Shown here: piece after piece, positions 1-7,171 of the stretch | Position numbering within the stretch: position 1 is the first letter of the stretch | How the letters are laid out: each line of letters begins with the position of its first letter | NCBI GenBank assembly: GCA_905233255.1 | Contig: CAJOCN010000034.1 | Location: 1-34,262, forward strand | DNA length: 34,262 nt | Origin: Paludibacteraceae bacterium | Lineage (GTDB): Bacteria > Bacteroidota > Bacteroidia > Bacteroidales > Paludibacteraceae | Reading direction: 5' to 3' | Translations under genes and position numbers: made by a program | The notes under the pieces: generated by a model | Told to the model about the DNA's origin: nothing | The model's input: only the letters and a program-made list of their open reading frames with translations | Database searches by the model: none

Positions 1-150
1 TGTAGCAATGCACTTTCCGGGTTATAGCCTGTATCTTTTTTTATCAAAAATACAAGAAAAAAAATACAAGCTTCTGTATTTAACCCTGTATCTTTTTTTA
101 CAAAAACAGGCAAAATAAATACAGGCTATGCCTCAGAAACCAAACCAATC
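1..150. other. AT-rich intergenic block with CTGTATCTTTTTTTA repeats
   Basis: No gene is visible here. The motif CCTGTATCTTTTTTTA followed by CAAAAA occurs twice (about 28-50 and 86-105). An 11-bp inverted pair, ATAGCCTGTAT (24-34) and ATACAGGCTAT (119-129), brackets the block, and further CTGTATT/ATACAAG half-sites lie between. The spacing could suit an operator array or a cruciform, but nothing identifies a binding protein. The left edge of the window may cut off more copies. Confidence 0.4.
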
Positions 151-178
151 ATTTAAACCTATTCATTAACTTTTTTTC

Positions 179-236
179 CCCTCTCAATCGGCATAGAGGG
201 TCCCCGACGGGCGCTAACGTAGTGCACCCGGTGGGG
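179..236 (+). promoter_or_regulatory. Double-hairpin leader upstream of the small gene at 310
   Basis: Two adjacent stem-loops. The first pairs CCCTCT (179-184) with AGAGGG (195-200). The second pairs CCCCGACGGG (202-211) with CCCGGTGGGG (227-236) with one mismatch and one G-T pair, and contains an inner stem GCGCTA/TAGTGC. The loop of the first stem, CAATCGG (185-191), is complementary to CCGATTG (293-299), just upstream of the ATG at 310, so a long-range pairing is possible. The tail GGGGAGAGCGGAG (233-245) recurs near the inverted gene copy at the right end. I infer a structured 5' leader; folding was not computed. Confidence 0.45.
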
Positions 237-309
237 AGAGCGGAGGCATCGGTTGCCCGTTTATTTAGCGGAGCGGTATAAACCAATGCACACCGATTGC
301 CGAACGCGA

Positions 310-693
310 ATGGCAAAAGTAGTTTATTCAGCCGGAATAGATCATGTGTCCGGCGCATTATCGAAACCGAGTAAGAACGGTCAGCACAGCTGCGAGAAGA
401 TGTTGCTGGCAACCCACCGCGTAGCGGCTACGGAGTCGTCCGACTGCAACCGCATCTACCTGCGCGAGGCGCCCGCACGCCGCACGCACTTCAGCTCGAA
501 GGAGCTCGCTATCCACACCCGTTTCACCGAGGTGTCAGCGATGGTGAAGGCCCGCTCCAAGGACCTGATGAAGGTCACCGAGGATCAGGAGAACTTCGCA
601 GCCCAGCTCAACACCTCCGGCGGCAAACGCACCATGCGTGCGTACTTATGGAAAGTTTGTGGTCAGGAGTACGATGCGCAGCATCAGGGATAA
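310..693 (+). CDS. Small conserved-type protein of unknown function, left copy
   Basis: This encodes 127 residues starting MAKVVYSAGIDHVSGALSK. The reading frame is open further upstream, but the ATG at 310 gives the natural start. The protein is basic and polar with no signal peptide or membrane segment. A near-identical partial copy lies in opposite orientation at 33985-34262: from RVAATES to the stop the two differ at only a few residues (for example QEYDAQHQG here, AEYDAQHNG there). Codon choice is strongly GC-ending, as in highly expressed genes. The opening resembles small Bacteroidota proteins starting MAKVxY..xxxSG that I cannot assign to a function. An upstream hairpin leader and a downstream heptamer array flank it. 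Being a two-copy gene suggests a multicopy family in the genome. Confidence 0.65.
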   Translation: MAKVVYSAGIDHVSGALSKPSKNGQHSCEKMLLATHRVAATESSDCNRIYLREAPARRTHFSSKELAIHTRFTEVSAMVKARSKDLMKVTEDQENFAAQLNTSGGKRTMRAYLWKVCGQEYDAQHQG

Positions 694-698
694 AGGTA

Positions 699-775
699 AT
701 TCACAATTCACAATTCACAATTCACAATTCACAATTCACAATTCACAATTCACAATTCACAATTCACAATTCACA
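699..775. repeat. Eleven perfect heptamers ATTCACA
   Basis: ATTCACA is repeated exactly 11 times (77 bp) with no mismatch, starting six bases after the stop codon at 691-693. It is the longest and cleanest array in the window. Shorter, degenerate versions occur in queH, waaA and upstream of tsaD. Read on the plus strand it would encode the 7-residue period HNSQFTI, the same peptide seen inside QueH. Perfect identity suggests recent expansion or ongoing slippage. Confidence 0.95.
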
Positions 776-855
776 AAGCGTCCTATTGGCTTTGGTACAA
801 ACAGATGAGTCCGTACGGATCTTAGAACCTTGTACTAAACTCCAAAAGCCCTTTG

Positions 856-883
856 TACATTGTAAATTGTACATTGTACATTG
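856..883. repeat. Four heptamers TACATTG
   Basis: Units are TACATTG, TAAATTG, TACATTG, TACATTG. The array ends 16 bp before the -33 element of the promoter at 899. The unrelated spacer 776-855 between this and the preceding array contains a perfect palindrome TCCGTACGGA (810-819) and no gene. Confidence 0.9.
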
Positions 884-898
884 AAAAAAACCTTTCGC

Positions 899-929
899 TT
901 GCATATATGCAAAAAAAGCAGTACTTTTG
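899..929 (+). promoter_or_regulatory. Bacteroidetes-type promoter of the 951 operon
   Basis: TTG at 899-901, a 20-nt spacer and TACTTTTG at 922-929 match the -33/-7 consensus of the Bacteroidetes primary sigma factor. The start codon follows 21 nt later. Confidence 0.75.
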
Positions 930-950
930 CAGACGCAAAAGAATTAAGAC

Positions 951-1958
951 ATGGATATTTCTGTAATAGTACCGCTTTATAATGAGGCGGAGTCGCTGCC
1001 CAAACTGTACGAATGGATAGCACGCGTAATGAAGGAGAATAAGTTTTCCTATGAGGTCATTTTTGTCAATGACGGCTCGACCGACGAGTCGTGGAGCGTC
1101 ATAGAAAAGTTGAGAGTTGAGAGTTTAGAGGACGGCGCTAAAGCGCCTACAGGGGAGAGTTTAGAGACGAGAGTCGAGAGGGGAGAGGTGCACGGTATCT
1201 GTTTCCGGCGGAACTACGGCAAGAGCGCGGCGTTGTACTGCGGTTTCAAGGCGGCGCAGGGCGATGTGGTGATCACCATGGATGCCGACCTGCAGGACAG
1301 TCCGGACGAGATACCCGAACTGTACCGGATGATTACGGAAGAGGGGTATGACCTCGTCTCCGGATGGAAACAGAAGCGGTACGATAACAAGTTGACGAAG
1401 AACCTGCCGTCCAAGCTCTTTAACGCCACGGCGCGCAAGGTGACGGGTATTCAGCTGCACGACATGAACTGCGGTCTGAAAGCCTATCGCAAGGAGGTGG
1501 TGAAGAACATCGAGGTGTTCTCCGAGATGCACCGTTATATCCCGTACCTGGCGAAGAACGCGGGGTTCACGAAGATAGGCGAGAAAGTGGTGCAACACCG
1601 CAAGAGGGAGTTCGGCACCTCCAAGTTCGGCATCAACCGTTTCGTGAACGGCTATCTGGATCTGATGACTTTGTGGTTCCTGAATAAGTTCGGCAAACAG
1701 CCGATGCATTTCTTCGGACTGGTGGGAAGTCTGATGTTCTTCATCGGATTTATCGCCGTGATCGTAGTGGGCGGCATGAAGCTCTACGCGCTCTCGCACG
1801 GGGTGCAGGCGATGCTCGTGGGCGTCAATCCGTATTTCCATATCGCAATACTGATGATGATATTAGGATGTATGTTGTTCCTCGCAGGGTTCCTGGCGGA
1901 ATTAGTGATCCGCAACAGCCCGAGCAGGAATGACTACCTCATCAAAGAGGAGATTTGA
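951..1958 (+). CDS. Family 2 glycosyltransferase, DPM1/ArnC-like, with C-terminal membrane anchor
   Basis: This 335-residue protein starts MDISVIVPLYNEAESLPKLY, the classical GT-A opening. VIFVNDGSTDESW gives the nucleotide-binding Asp region, and DADLQDSP is the DxD-like metal/nucleotide motif. Two transmembrane helices lie near residues 254-285 and 297-325. The family transfers sugars from nucleotide sugars to polyprenyl phosphate at the inner face of the membrane; the exact sugar cannot be read here. Residues about 54-80 are a low-complexity insert rich in E, R, S and G between the DGSTDESW region and CFRRNYGKSAAL, encoded by repeat DNA that includes the palindrome GGCGCTAAAGCGCC. First gene of an operon; its TGA lies inside the octamer array that leads to the next gene. 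Confidence 0.9.
   Translation: MDISVIVPLYNEAESLPKLYEWIARVMKENKFSYEVIFVNDGSTDESWSVIEKLRVESLEDGAKAPTGESLETRVERGEVHGICFRRNYGKSAALYCGFKAAQGDVVITMDADLQDSPDEIPELYRMITEEGYDLVSGWKQKRYDNKLTKNLPSKLFNATARKVTGIQLHDMNCGLKAYRKEVVKNIEVFSEMHRYIPYLAKNAGFTKIGEKVVQHRKREFGTSKFGINRFVNGYLDLMTLWFLNKFGKQPMHFFGLVGSLMFFIGFIAVIVVGGMKLYALSHGVQAMLVGVNPYFHIAILMMILGCMLFLAGFLAELVIRNSPSRNDYLIKEEI
1110..1190 (+). repeat. In-gene repeat tract with palindrome (glycosyltransferase)
   Basis: Degenerate GAGAGTTTAGAG-like repeats flank a 14-bp palindrome, GGCGCTAAAGCGCC. The tract is in frame and encodes residues about 54-80. It lies between two conserved GT-A segments that are normally nearly contiguous. Confidence 0.65.
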
Positions 1959-2022
1959 AGATTGGAAGATTTGAAAATTTGAAGATTTGAGAATTTGAAG
2001 ATTGGAAGATTTGAAGATTGGA
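1951..2022 (+). repeat. Nine octamers (AGATTTGA/AGATTGGA) joining two genes
   Basis: Exactly nine 8-bp units fill 1951-2022. The TGA stop of the upstream gene (1956-1958) lies in the first unit, and the ATG of the next gene begins on the last base of the last unit. The sense strand carries TGA in nearly every unit, and 8 bp is not a multiple of 3, so all three frames are closed. Confidence 0.95.
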
Positions 2023-3137
2023 TGGCACAGACATTGGAAGAACAAATAGCAGTGGTGGAACGTGCGCTGGCGGAGTGCATGATCGACACAGCGCTGGTGG
2101 TGGTCCGTTCCTGGCTCAATGAGTTGGGGGAGAATAACCCGTATGAGGAGGCGTATAACAACCTGCTGACCTCTCAGCGTCAGTTGTTCACCCGTTGGCT
2201 CAACGTGGACGACCCCAATGACGAAGGGGAGTTGGGACGGCTTACGGGCGAGGCTTATCAGCTCGTCGATGCCGTTTATGCAGAGATGCGTATCCTGCGC
2301 GGCCTGTCGCCCGACATGCACGGTTTTAACCGCGATTCGGCTCACTCGATCATGACTTATTTCTCGTCCTGTGCGCGTTTCCGTCCGGAGGATTTGGAGT
2401 GGTACCACGAGCTGCTGAACCGTCGTGAGAGTTCGGAGTTGGCGATAGTGGCGATCACCTCCCTGTCCCAGAACCTGCGCCGCTTTTTCTCGCTGGACGC
2501 CATGTTGGCGATGATAGACGGCATGTCTGCGGAGAACGACATGGCAGCCGGCATCTCCGCCACATACGCCATGCTGCTGATCGTACAATACGACGACCGG
2601 ATAGATTTCTTTCCGCAGATCCAAGACGCGTTCGTGAACGCCGTTGCGGAGGAGGAAAACGGCGACCGGCTGTTTGAACTGCTCTGTTCGCTTATCCAGA
2701 ACCAGCAGGTGCTCCGGCTGGTTCCCGGCCACGGCGACGAGTCGTATCTGGAAATGGTTATTCCGCTGATTCCGCGGTCGTGGCTGTACTCGCTGCTGAT
2801 AGAGGGTTCGACCGAAAGGGAACGGAGACTGGCTTATTACATGATTCAGACGGGTTACCGCGAACCGCTGTGGACATACCCGGACATAGCGGAGAAAGTG
2901 TATCTGGAGAAACTGCGCGGCGAATCCCGCAATCCGATGGATTTCATCAATTATGCCCACTGCCTTCTGCTTCGCGGAGACCGAATGATGGCGTACGAGA
3001 ACTACCGCCAGGCGCGGCAGTTATGCGGCACATCCAAGGAGTTCTTCTCGCTCTTCCGTCCCGACCGTAAACAACTCATCGACCATGGTATCCCCACGGA
3101 GCATGTGTATCTGTTGGAAGATCAGTTGATAAAGTGA
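2022..3137 (+). CDS. Unrecognised alpha-helical protein
   Basis: This encodes 371 residues from MAQTLEEQIAVVERALAE. An upstream in-frame ATG at 1995 would add nine residues (MKIGRFEDW) made only of array sequence, so 2022 is preferred. The protein is soluble, acidic and predicted helical throughout. A late segment (NYAHCLLLRGDRMMAYENYRQA) looks like a single TPR-type helix pair. I see no catalytic motif, signal peptide or membrane helix and cannot assign a family. It sits between a glycosyltransferase and a four-helix-bundle gene, which says little about function. Its TGA stop starts the next heptamer array. Confidence 0.7.
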   Translation: MAQTLEEQIAVVERALAECMIDTALVVVRSWLNELGENNPYEEAYNNLLTSQRQLFTRWLNVDDPNDEGELGRLTGEAYQLVDAVYAEMRILRGLSPDMHGFNRDSAHSIMTYFSSCARFRPEDLEWYHELLNRRESSELAIVAITSLSQNLRRFFSLDAMLAMIDGMSAENDMAAGISATYAMLLIVQYDDRIDFFPQIQDAFVNAVAEEENGDRLFELLCSLIQNQQVLRLVPGHGDESYLEMVIPLIPRSWLYSLLIEGSTERERRLAYYMIQTGYREPLWTYPDIAEKVYLEKLRGESRNPMDFINYAHCLLLRGDRMMAYENYRQARQLCGTSKEFFSLFRPDRKQLIDHGIPTEHVYLLEDQLIK

Positions 3138-3169
3138 AAGGTGAAAAATGAAAGATGAAAAATGAAAGA
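3135..3169 (+). repeat. Five heptamers (TGAAAGG/TGAAAAA/TGAAAGA)
   Basis: The five units begin exactly on the TGA stop at 3135-3137. The ATG of the following gene (3162-3164) lies across the junction of units four and five. The same unit family forms the linkers after murC, ftsQ, ftsZ and queH. Confidence 0.95.
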
Positions 3170-3515
3170 AGAGTTTCAAAATAGGACACTCGAGTTTGCT
3201 GTACGTATAGTCAGGTTCTATAAGTATTTATGCGAGACGCAGAAAGAGTATGTGATAAGCAAACAGATACTCCGTAGTGGAACAAGTATAGGGGCCAACG
3301 TACGAGAAAGCAAAAATGCACAAACAAATCCGGACTATATTACCAAATTGAATATTGCCCTCAAAGAAGCAGATGAGACTCAATATTGGTTGGAAGTTCT
3401 ACTGCGGTCGGAAATTATAGATAAAACTGAATATGAATCGCTAAATAAAGACTTAAAACCTATCATTGCAATCTTAGTATCTTCCATCAAGACGCTAAAG
3501 TGCAAAAAAGAATAA
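3162..3515 (+). CDS. Four-helix-bundle protein of the 23S rRNA intervening-sequence (IVP) family
   Basis: This 117-residue protein contains the family hallmarks YVISKQILRSGTSIGANVRES near the middle and LKEADETQYWLEVLL after it. The family is named for ORFs inside 23S rRNA intervening sequences, but stand-alone copies are common in Bacteroidota. The structure is a pentameric helical bundle and the biochemical role is unknown. Base composition is clearly more AT-rich than the neighbours, which hints at transfer. Heptamer arrays in opposite orientation border it (3135-3169 and 3517-3547), although the right one can equally be read as the tail linker of the convergent gene. Confidence 0.9.
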   Translation: MKEEFQNRTLEFAVRIVRFYKYLCETQKEYVISKQILRSGTSIGANVRESKNAQTNPDYITKLNIALKEADETQYWLEVLLRSEIIDKTEYESLNKDLKPIIAILVSSIKTLKCKKE

Positions 3516-3516
3516 C

Positions 3517-3547
3517 TTTTCATTCTTCATTTTTCATTTTTCATTTT
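3517..3547 (-). repeat. About four heptamers (TGAAAAA on the minus strand)
   Basis: On the minus strand the array follows directly from the TAA stop of the PagL-like gene (3546-3548). It fills the whole gap between two convergent genes. No separate hairpin terminator is visible. Confidence 0.85.
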
Positions 3548-4889
3548 AAAAGGCTACGCCTAATCCGCAGTCGATGAACTCGGCACGGACGCCGTGGGTC
3601 TTGAGCCCGAGTTGGACAAAGAGATGGTCCAACACATGGTACTTCAGCACAAACTGCATGTAGCACCAACCGTCCTGATAATTACTGGCTTTCGTAAAAT
3701 CATACGTGTAGAAAACGCCCCTGTTGAGCGTTAGTCCGGCTTCGTCCGCGGCTTTGGCATCTGCGTATGGCTCAAGGTTCTTGATTGGGTCATAGATATA
3801 GAACCCCACGTGAATACCCGCCGTTAGACGGCCGATGATGAACTCCGGCTGGATACTGACGCCGGCGCGGAAACAGTTGGTTACCTTGCTTTCTTTCAGA
3901 TACGTCTTACCGAAATAGGTGACCGCCGCTCCCGGGTTCTGTGCCGCAAAAGCGCTGCTCACGGCGCCGTAGTAGCCGTCGTAGAACGCATCAATTCCGG
4001 CACCGAGTCGGAAGATAGAGACGGGCACCCAGTATGCCGCCACTTTGAGCGCCGCCACGCCGTAGAAACGGTGGCCGTCCCGGTTGTCCGCGTAGTAGTT
4101 CTGCTTGGCAAAACCCGAGGCACTGATCTCCACCGCCCATGGCTTGTCCACGCCGTCGTAGAGTTTGCGCGGCACATCCGGTTTCGGGGCTCTATATAGC
4201 CGCGTCGTGTCAGTCAATCCTTTTGTACTTCGTACTTCGTACCTTTGTACTTGCGGCCGGTACCTCACCCCCAACTCTCCGCCGAACATGTTATATCCGG
4301 CGTTGGGGTGCATGAACGAACCGTTGGATATGTGCCGCCATCCGCCGTTGAGGGTGATCTCCCAGCCGTCCTTGATCGGAAAATCCATATAGAGTTCCAT
4401 CGCCAGATAAGCATTGAGGATGGAGCCGATAGACCAGTTGGCAATCAGTTTGCCGTCCTCACCGCGTGCGGCGGAGTAGGGCGCTACGCCCTCGGGAAGG
4501 GTGTTACGGTAGGTCTTTGTGACCGCTGCCAAACCGACCGTCGGACGCACCCCGATGCGGAAATGAGCCCCGTTATAGAACGGCTGGTTCATGTATCCGT
4601 ACGCGGCCATCGCCGATCCTAAATAACGGTCGTTGCCGAGGTTGAGATAGGTTACACCGACGCCTATTGAGGCGTTGTTCCATTGCTGCAGGCAATGCCA
4701 TCTGCCGGTCGGCAGAAACTCCACGGCGAACTGACCACCCAGTACAGGTCGTTGGATCCATTGGTCCACTTTTCCGTCGCTCATCATCATCGAAGCCGTC
4801 CCGCCCAAGCGGTACGCCAACTCATAATGAGGCATTGCCGCCAAGGGCAACACAGCCATCAAAAAACCTAAAAGAAATGCCTTTTTCAT
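3546..4889 (-). CDS. PagL-like lipid A deacylase / acyloxyacyl hydrolase family outer-membrane protein
   Basis: This is 447 residues from MKKAFLLGFLMAVLPLAAMP, a clear signal peptide. The frame stays open upstream, but 4889 fits both the signal sequence and the promoter at 4901-4931. Residues about 180-210 hold WRHISNG and PNAGYNMFGGELGVRY: H186, S188 and E205 match the His-Ser-Glu arrangement of PagL, which removes the 3-O acyl chain of lipid A in the outer membrane. The C-terminal half is aromatic-rich and beta-strand-like, as in the longer Bacteroidetes members. Residues about 212-223 (QVQRYEVRSTKG) are an in-frame array insertion right after the catalytic block, related to inserts in RsgA and WaaA. 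Divergent from murC. Confidence 0.75.
   Translation of the reverse strand: MKKAFLLGFLMAVLPLAAMPHYELAYRLGGTASMMMSDGKVDQWIQRPVLGGQFAVEFLPTGRWHCLQQWNNASIGVGVTYLNLGNDRYLGSAMAAYGYMNQPFYNGAHFRIGVRPTVGLAAVTKTYRNTLPEGVAPYSAARGEDGKLIANWSIGSILNAYLAMELYMDFPIKDGWEITLNGGWRHISNGSFMHPNAGYNMFGGELGVRYRPQVQRYEVRSTKGLTDTTRLYRAPKPDVPRKLYDGVDKPWAVEISASGFAKQNYYADNRDGHRFYGVAALKVAAYWVPVSIFRLGAGIDAFYDGYYGAVSSAFAAQNPGAAVTYFGKTYLKESKVTNCFRAGVSIQPEFIIGRLTAGIHVGFYIYDPIKNLEPYADAKAADEAGLTLNRGVFYTYDFTKASNYQDGWCYMQFVLKYHVLDHLFVQLGLKTHGVRAEFIDCGLGVAF
4221..4254 (-). repeat. In-gene heptamer tract (ACTTCGT type) in the PagL-like gene
   Basis: The units TACTTCG, TACTTCG, TACCTTTG and TACTTG on the plus strand encode QVQRYEVRSTK on the minus strand. 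They match the rsgA and waaA tracts in sequence and in reading frame. Confidence 0.85.
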
Positions 4890-4900
4890 TTTTTCGAGTG

Positions 4901-4931
4901 CAAAGGTACACTTTTTTTTGCACATGTCAAA
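4901..4931 (-). promoter_or_regulatory. Promoter of the PagL-like gene
   Basis: On the minus strand, TTTG (4931-4928), a 19-nt spacer and TACCTTTG (4908-4901). The ATG at 4889 follows 11 nt later. It overlaps the oppositely directed murC promoter. Confidence 0.7.
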
Positions 4932-4948
4932 ATTTTTTTGTAATTTTG
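4917..4948 (+). promoter_or_regulatory. Promoter of the murC-fts operon
   Basis: TTTG at 4917-4920, 20 nt, then TAATTTTG at 4941-4948; the ATG is at 4975. It shares about 15 bp with the divergent promoter, so the two are likely mutually exclusive at any moment. Confidence 0.75.
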
Positions 4949-4974
4949 TGCCCAAATTGTGTATAACCCAATCA

Positions 4975-6366
4975 ATGATAGCACAAAGCGACATACAAAA
5001 CATCTTTTTCTTAGGAATCGGGGGCATCGGCATGAGCGGTTTGGCCCGTTATTTCCGTCATCGCGGTTACCTTGTAGGGGGCTATGACCGCACTCCTTCG
5101 CCGCTGACCAAGGAGTTGGAGCAGGAAGGCATCCGGATTACGTATGAGGATAATCCGGCGGTATTCAATTCTCAATTTACGGTTTACAATAAGCGCCACA
5201 CTTTAGTAGTGCGAACTCCGGCAGTGCCTGACGACAGTGCGCTCTACACCTATCTGCGCGCGGAGGGGTACACTATCCTCAAGCGCGCGGAGGTATTAGG
5301 AATGGTGACGCGTGACATGCGTGCGCTCTGCGTGGCGGGTACGCACGGCAAGACGACGACCTCCACGATGATCGCCCACCTGCTTTACCAATCGTTTGGG
5401 ACGAACGCTTTTCTGGGCGGAATAAGTGTAAACTACGGGACGAACATCCTGCTGGATAAAGAGAGCAGTTTTGTGGTAGTTGAGGCGGATGAGTACGACC
5501 GTTCGTTCCACCACTTGAAACCGTATATGTCGGTCGTGACGGCTGTCGATCCTGACCACCTGGATATATACGGTACGGCGGAGGCTTACCGCGAGGCGTT
5601 CGCCCACTATACGAGTCTGATTACCGGCGCATTGGTCATGAAGCACGGTATTGCGCTGGAGCCGCGGCTGCAGAAAGGCGTGAAATGCTACACGTACGGC
5701 ATGGTGATTGGTAATCCCAATGGTGAAAAGCCGGATTTCTACGCGCAGAACATACGTATTAAGGGTGGTGAGATCCTCTTTGATTTCCATACCCCGACGG
5801 AGACGATTGTAGATGTGAAACTCGGTGTGCCGGTGTGGGTAAATATAGAAAACGGCGTGGCGGCCATGGCGATCGCTTGGCTCAACGGCGTGAGTGCGGA
5901 TGATCTGAGGCGGGGCATGGCGTCGTTCAAGGGCGTTATGCGGCGGTTTAATATCCACGTGAACACGCCTAAGGTGGCGTATATAGACGATTATGCCCAC
6001 CATCCGGAGGAGATAGCGACCTCGATAGACTCGATCCGCAAACTCTTCCCCGGACGCAAGCTGATCGGTGTGTTCCAGCCGCACCTCTATACGCGGACCC
6101 GCGATTTCGCGGAGGAGTTCCGGCAGGTGCTCCACACCATGGACGAACTGATTCTGCTGCCTATCTATCCGGCGAGAGAGGAACCCATACCGGGCGTGAC
6201 GAGCGAGATACTCGGCGGGCATGTGGTAGAGAAAAAAGACCTTATTGCGGAACTGAAAAAAAGAGTGGCGGAGAGTACCGAACCGGTGGTTGTCCTGACA
6301 GTCGGTGCGGGCGACATTGACCGGCTGGTGCCCCAGGTGGCGGCGGCGCTGAAAGATGAAAAATGA
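4975..6366 (+). CDS. murC: UDP-N-acetylmuramate--L-alanine ligase
   Basis: ATP-dependent cytoplasmic ligation of L-Ala to UDP-MurNAc, the first amino-acid step of peptidoglycan precursor synthesis. The 463-residue protein begins MIAQSDIQNIFFLGIGGIGM, a Rossmann nucleotide-binding opening. GTHGKTTTS is the Mur ligase P-loop, DEYDRSFHHL and DPDHLDIYG belong to the central domain, and DDYAHHPEE opens the C-terminal domain. The ATG at 4975 is chosen over an upstream open frame because it starts at the conserved motif and lies behind the promoter. Residues about 63-72 (VFNSQFTVYN) are a heptamer-array insert in the N-terminal domain. The stop codon and the ftsQ start lie in one array, 6350-6377. 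Confidence 0.97.
   Translation: MIAQSDIQNIFFLGIGGIGMSGLARYFRHRGYLVGGYDRTPSPLTKELEQEGIRITYEDNPAVFNSQFTVYNKRHTLVVRTPAVPDDSALYTYLRAEGYTILKRAEVLGMVTRDMRALCVAGTHGKTTTSTMIAHLLYQSFGTNAFLGGISVNYGTNILLDKESSFVVVEADEYDRSFHHLKPYMSVVTAVDPDHLDIYGTAEAYREAFAHYTSLITGALVMKHGIALEPRLQKGVKCYTYGMVIGNPNGEKPDFYAQNIRIKGGEILFDFHTPTETIVDVKLGVPVWVNIENGVAAMAIAWLNGVSADDLRRGMASFKGVMRRFNIHVNTPKVAYIDDYAHHPEEIATSIDSIRKLFPGRKLIGVFQPHLYTRTRDFAEEFRQVLHTMDELILLPIYPAREEPIPGVTSEILGGHVVEKKDLIAELKKRVAESTEPVVVLTVGAGDIDRLVPQVAAALKDEK
5163..5190 (+). repeat. In-gene heptamer-like tract in murC
   Basis: Degenerate ATTCTCA/ATTTACG/GTTTACA units encode FNSQFTVYN, the same peptide type as NSQFT in QueH. It lies in the N-terminal UDP-MurNAc-binding domain, in a loop before HTLVVRT. 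Confidence 0.7.
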
Positions 6367-6377
6367 AAGATGAAAAT
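6350..6377 (+). repeat. Four heptamers forming the murC-ftsQ junction
   Basis: Units TGAAAGA, TGAAAAA, TGAAAGA and TGAAAAT. The last MurC codons (KDEK), its TGA (6364-6366) and the ftsQ ATG (6370-6372) are all inside the array, so the only linker between the two genes is repeat DNA. Confidence 0.95.
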
Positions 6378-7116
6378 CGTCTGGCAGATAATAGGTGTGT
6401 TGATCGTAGTGTCGATGCTGACGGGCGCGATTGTGTGGGGCTATACAATGCGTCCTGCCGAGCGACCATGTGGTGCAGTCACGTTCATCATCGCGGACAG
6501 AGACCAACGGCTATATGTGACGGAAGGCGAATTGGACCAACTGTTGCGTACAGCGGAGATCCATCCGGTGGGAAAGGCCTTAGACCACGGCGTACTGCAC
6601 CGGATAGAGCAGACGGTGAAGCGTCACCCGATGGTACGCACCGCTGAGAGCTATGCCTCTCCGCGAAACGAAGTGCGCGTACGGATCACACAGCGCGTGC
6701 CGCTGCTGAAAGTAGTAGTACCCGGAGATGCCTATTTCATCGATACGGACCGCAAAGTAATGCCTTCGCGGGCGGCTATTAAAGACACTGTGTTGACCGC
6801 TACCGGCGCTGTGGGCGTACAGATAGCCACCGGGCAGCTGGCGGATTTCGCGGAATGGCTGCAGGAGCATCCGTACTGGCAGATACGAATCAACCACGTA
6901 GCGGTACATAGCCCGAGAATGGTTTATCTGTACCTGCGTCCGAAAGCGGCAGAGGAGGCACACGCACAGCGAATCGTATTAGGTACGATCCATGGTTATG
7001 AACAGAAAATGCAAAAGATGCGGACTTTCCTCGAGAACAGCGGAGAGGCCATCCGTGACAAGAACTATACGGAGTACGACCTGCGGTACGAAGGACAGGT
7101 TATCGGGAGGGAGTGA
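6370..7116 (+). CDS. ftsQ: Cell division protein FtsQ
   Basis: A 248-residue bitopic membrane protein. A short cytoplasmic N-terminus is followed by a transmembrane helix at about 4-26 (VWQIIGVLIVVSMLTGAIVW) and a periplasmic region with a POTRA-like part (residues about 40-105; HRIEQTVKRHPMVRTAES, then RVRITQRVPLLKV) and the FtsQ beta domain. FtsQ links early and late divisome proteins through FtsB and FtsL. Position between murC and ftsA is the usual one in the division cluster. The start ATG lies in a heptamer array and the TGA stop opens the next one, so expression probably depends on translation from murC. Confidence 0.93.
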   Translation: MKIVWQIIGVLIVVSMLTGAIVWGYTMRPAERPCGAVTFIIADRDQRLYVTEGELDQLLRTAEIHPVGKALDHGVLHRIEQTVKRHPMVRTAESYASPRNEVRVRITQRVPLLKVVVPGDAYFIDTDRKVMPSRAAIKDTVLTATGAVGVQIATGQLADFAEWLQEHPYWQIRINHVAVHSPRMVYLYLRPKAAEEAHAQRIVLGTIHGYEQKMQKMRTFLENSGEAIRDKNYTEYDLRYEGQVIGRE

Positions 7117-7162
7117 AAAGTGAAAGGTGAAAGGTGAAAGGTGAAAGGTGAAAGGTGAAAGG
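7114..7162 (+). repeat. Seven heptamers (TGAAAAG then TGAAAGG) between ftsQ and ftsA
   Basis: The array starts on the ftsQ TGA (7114-7116) and runs as six near-identical TGAAAGG units after the first. A degenerate GTAAAGG unit follows, ending just before the ftsA ATG at 7172. The purine-rich last unit may also act in ribosome binding. Confidence 0.95.
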
Positions 7163-7171
7163 GTAAAGGAA

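Noticed and set aside
699..775. CRISPR array
   Set aside because: Direct units of 7 bp without spacers; no cas genes in the window.
648..884. Open frame coding for HNSQFTI repeats across the ATTCACA array
   Set aside because: Open only because the array is stop-free in this direction; it overlaps the end of the small gene and lacks any unique domain.
1161..1841. Long antisense frame opposite the glycosyltransferase
   Set aside because: Histidine- and arginine-rich shadow of a well-supported gene; no domain or promoter.
3162..3515. 23S rRNA intervening sequence
   Set aside because: The protein family fits, but no rRNA sequence surrounds the gene.
5296..6507. 403-codon antisense frame opposite murC
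   Set aside because: Shadow frame of a GC-rich conserved gene; the plus-strand product is unmistakable.
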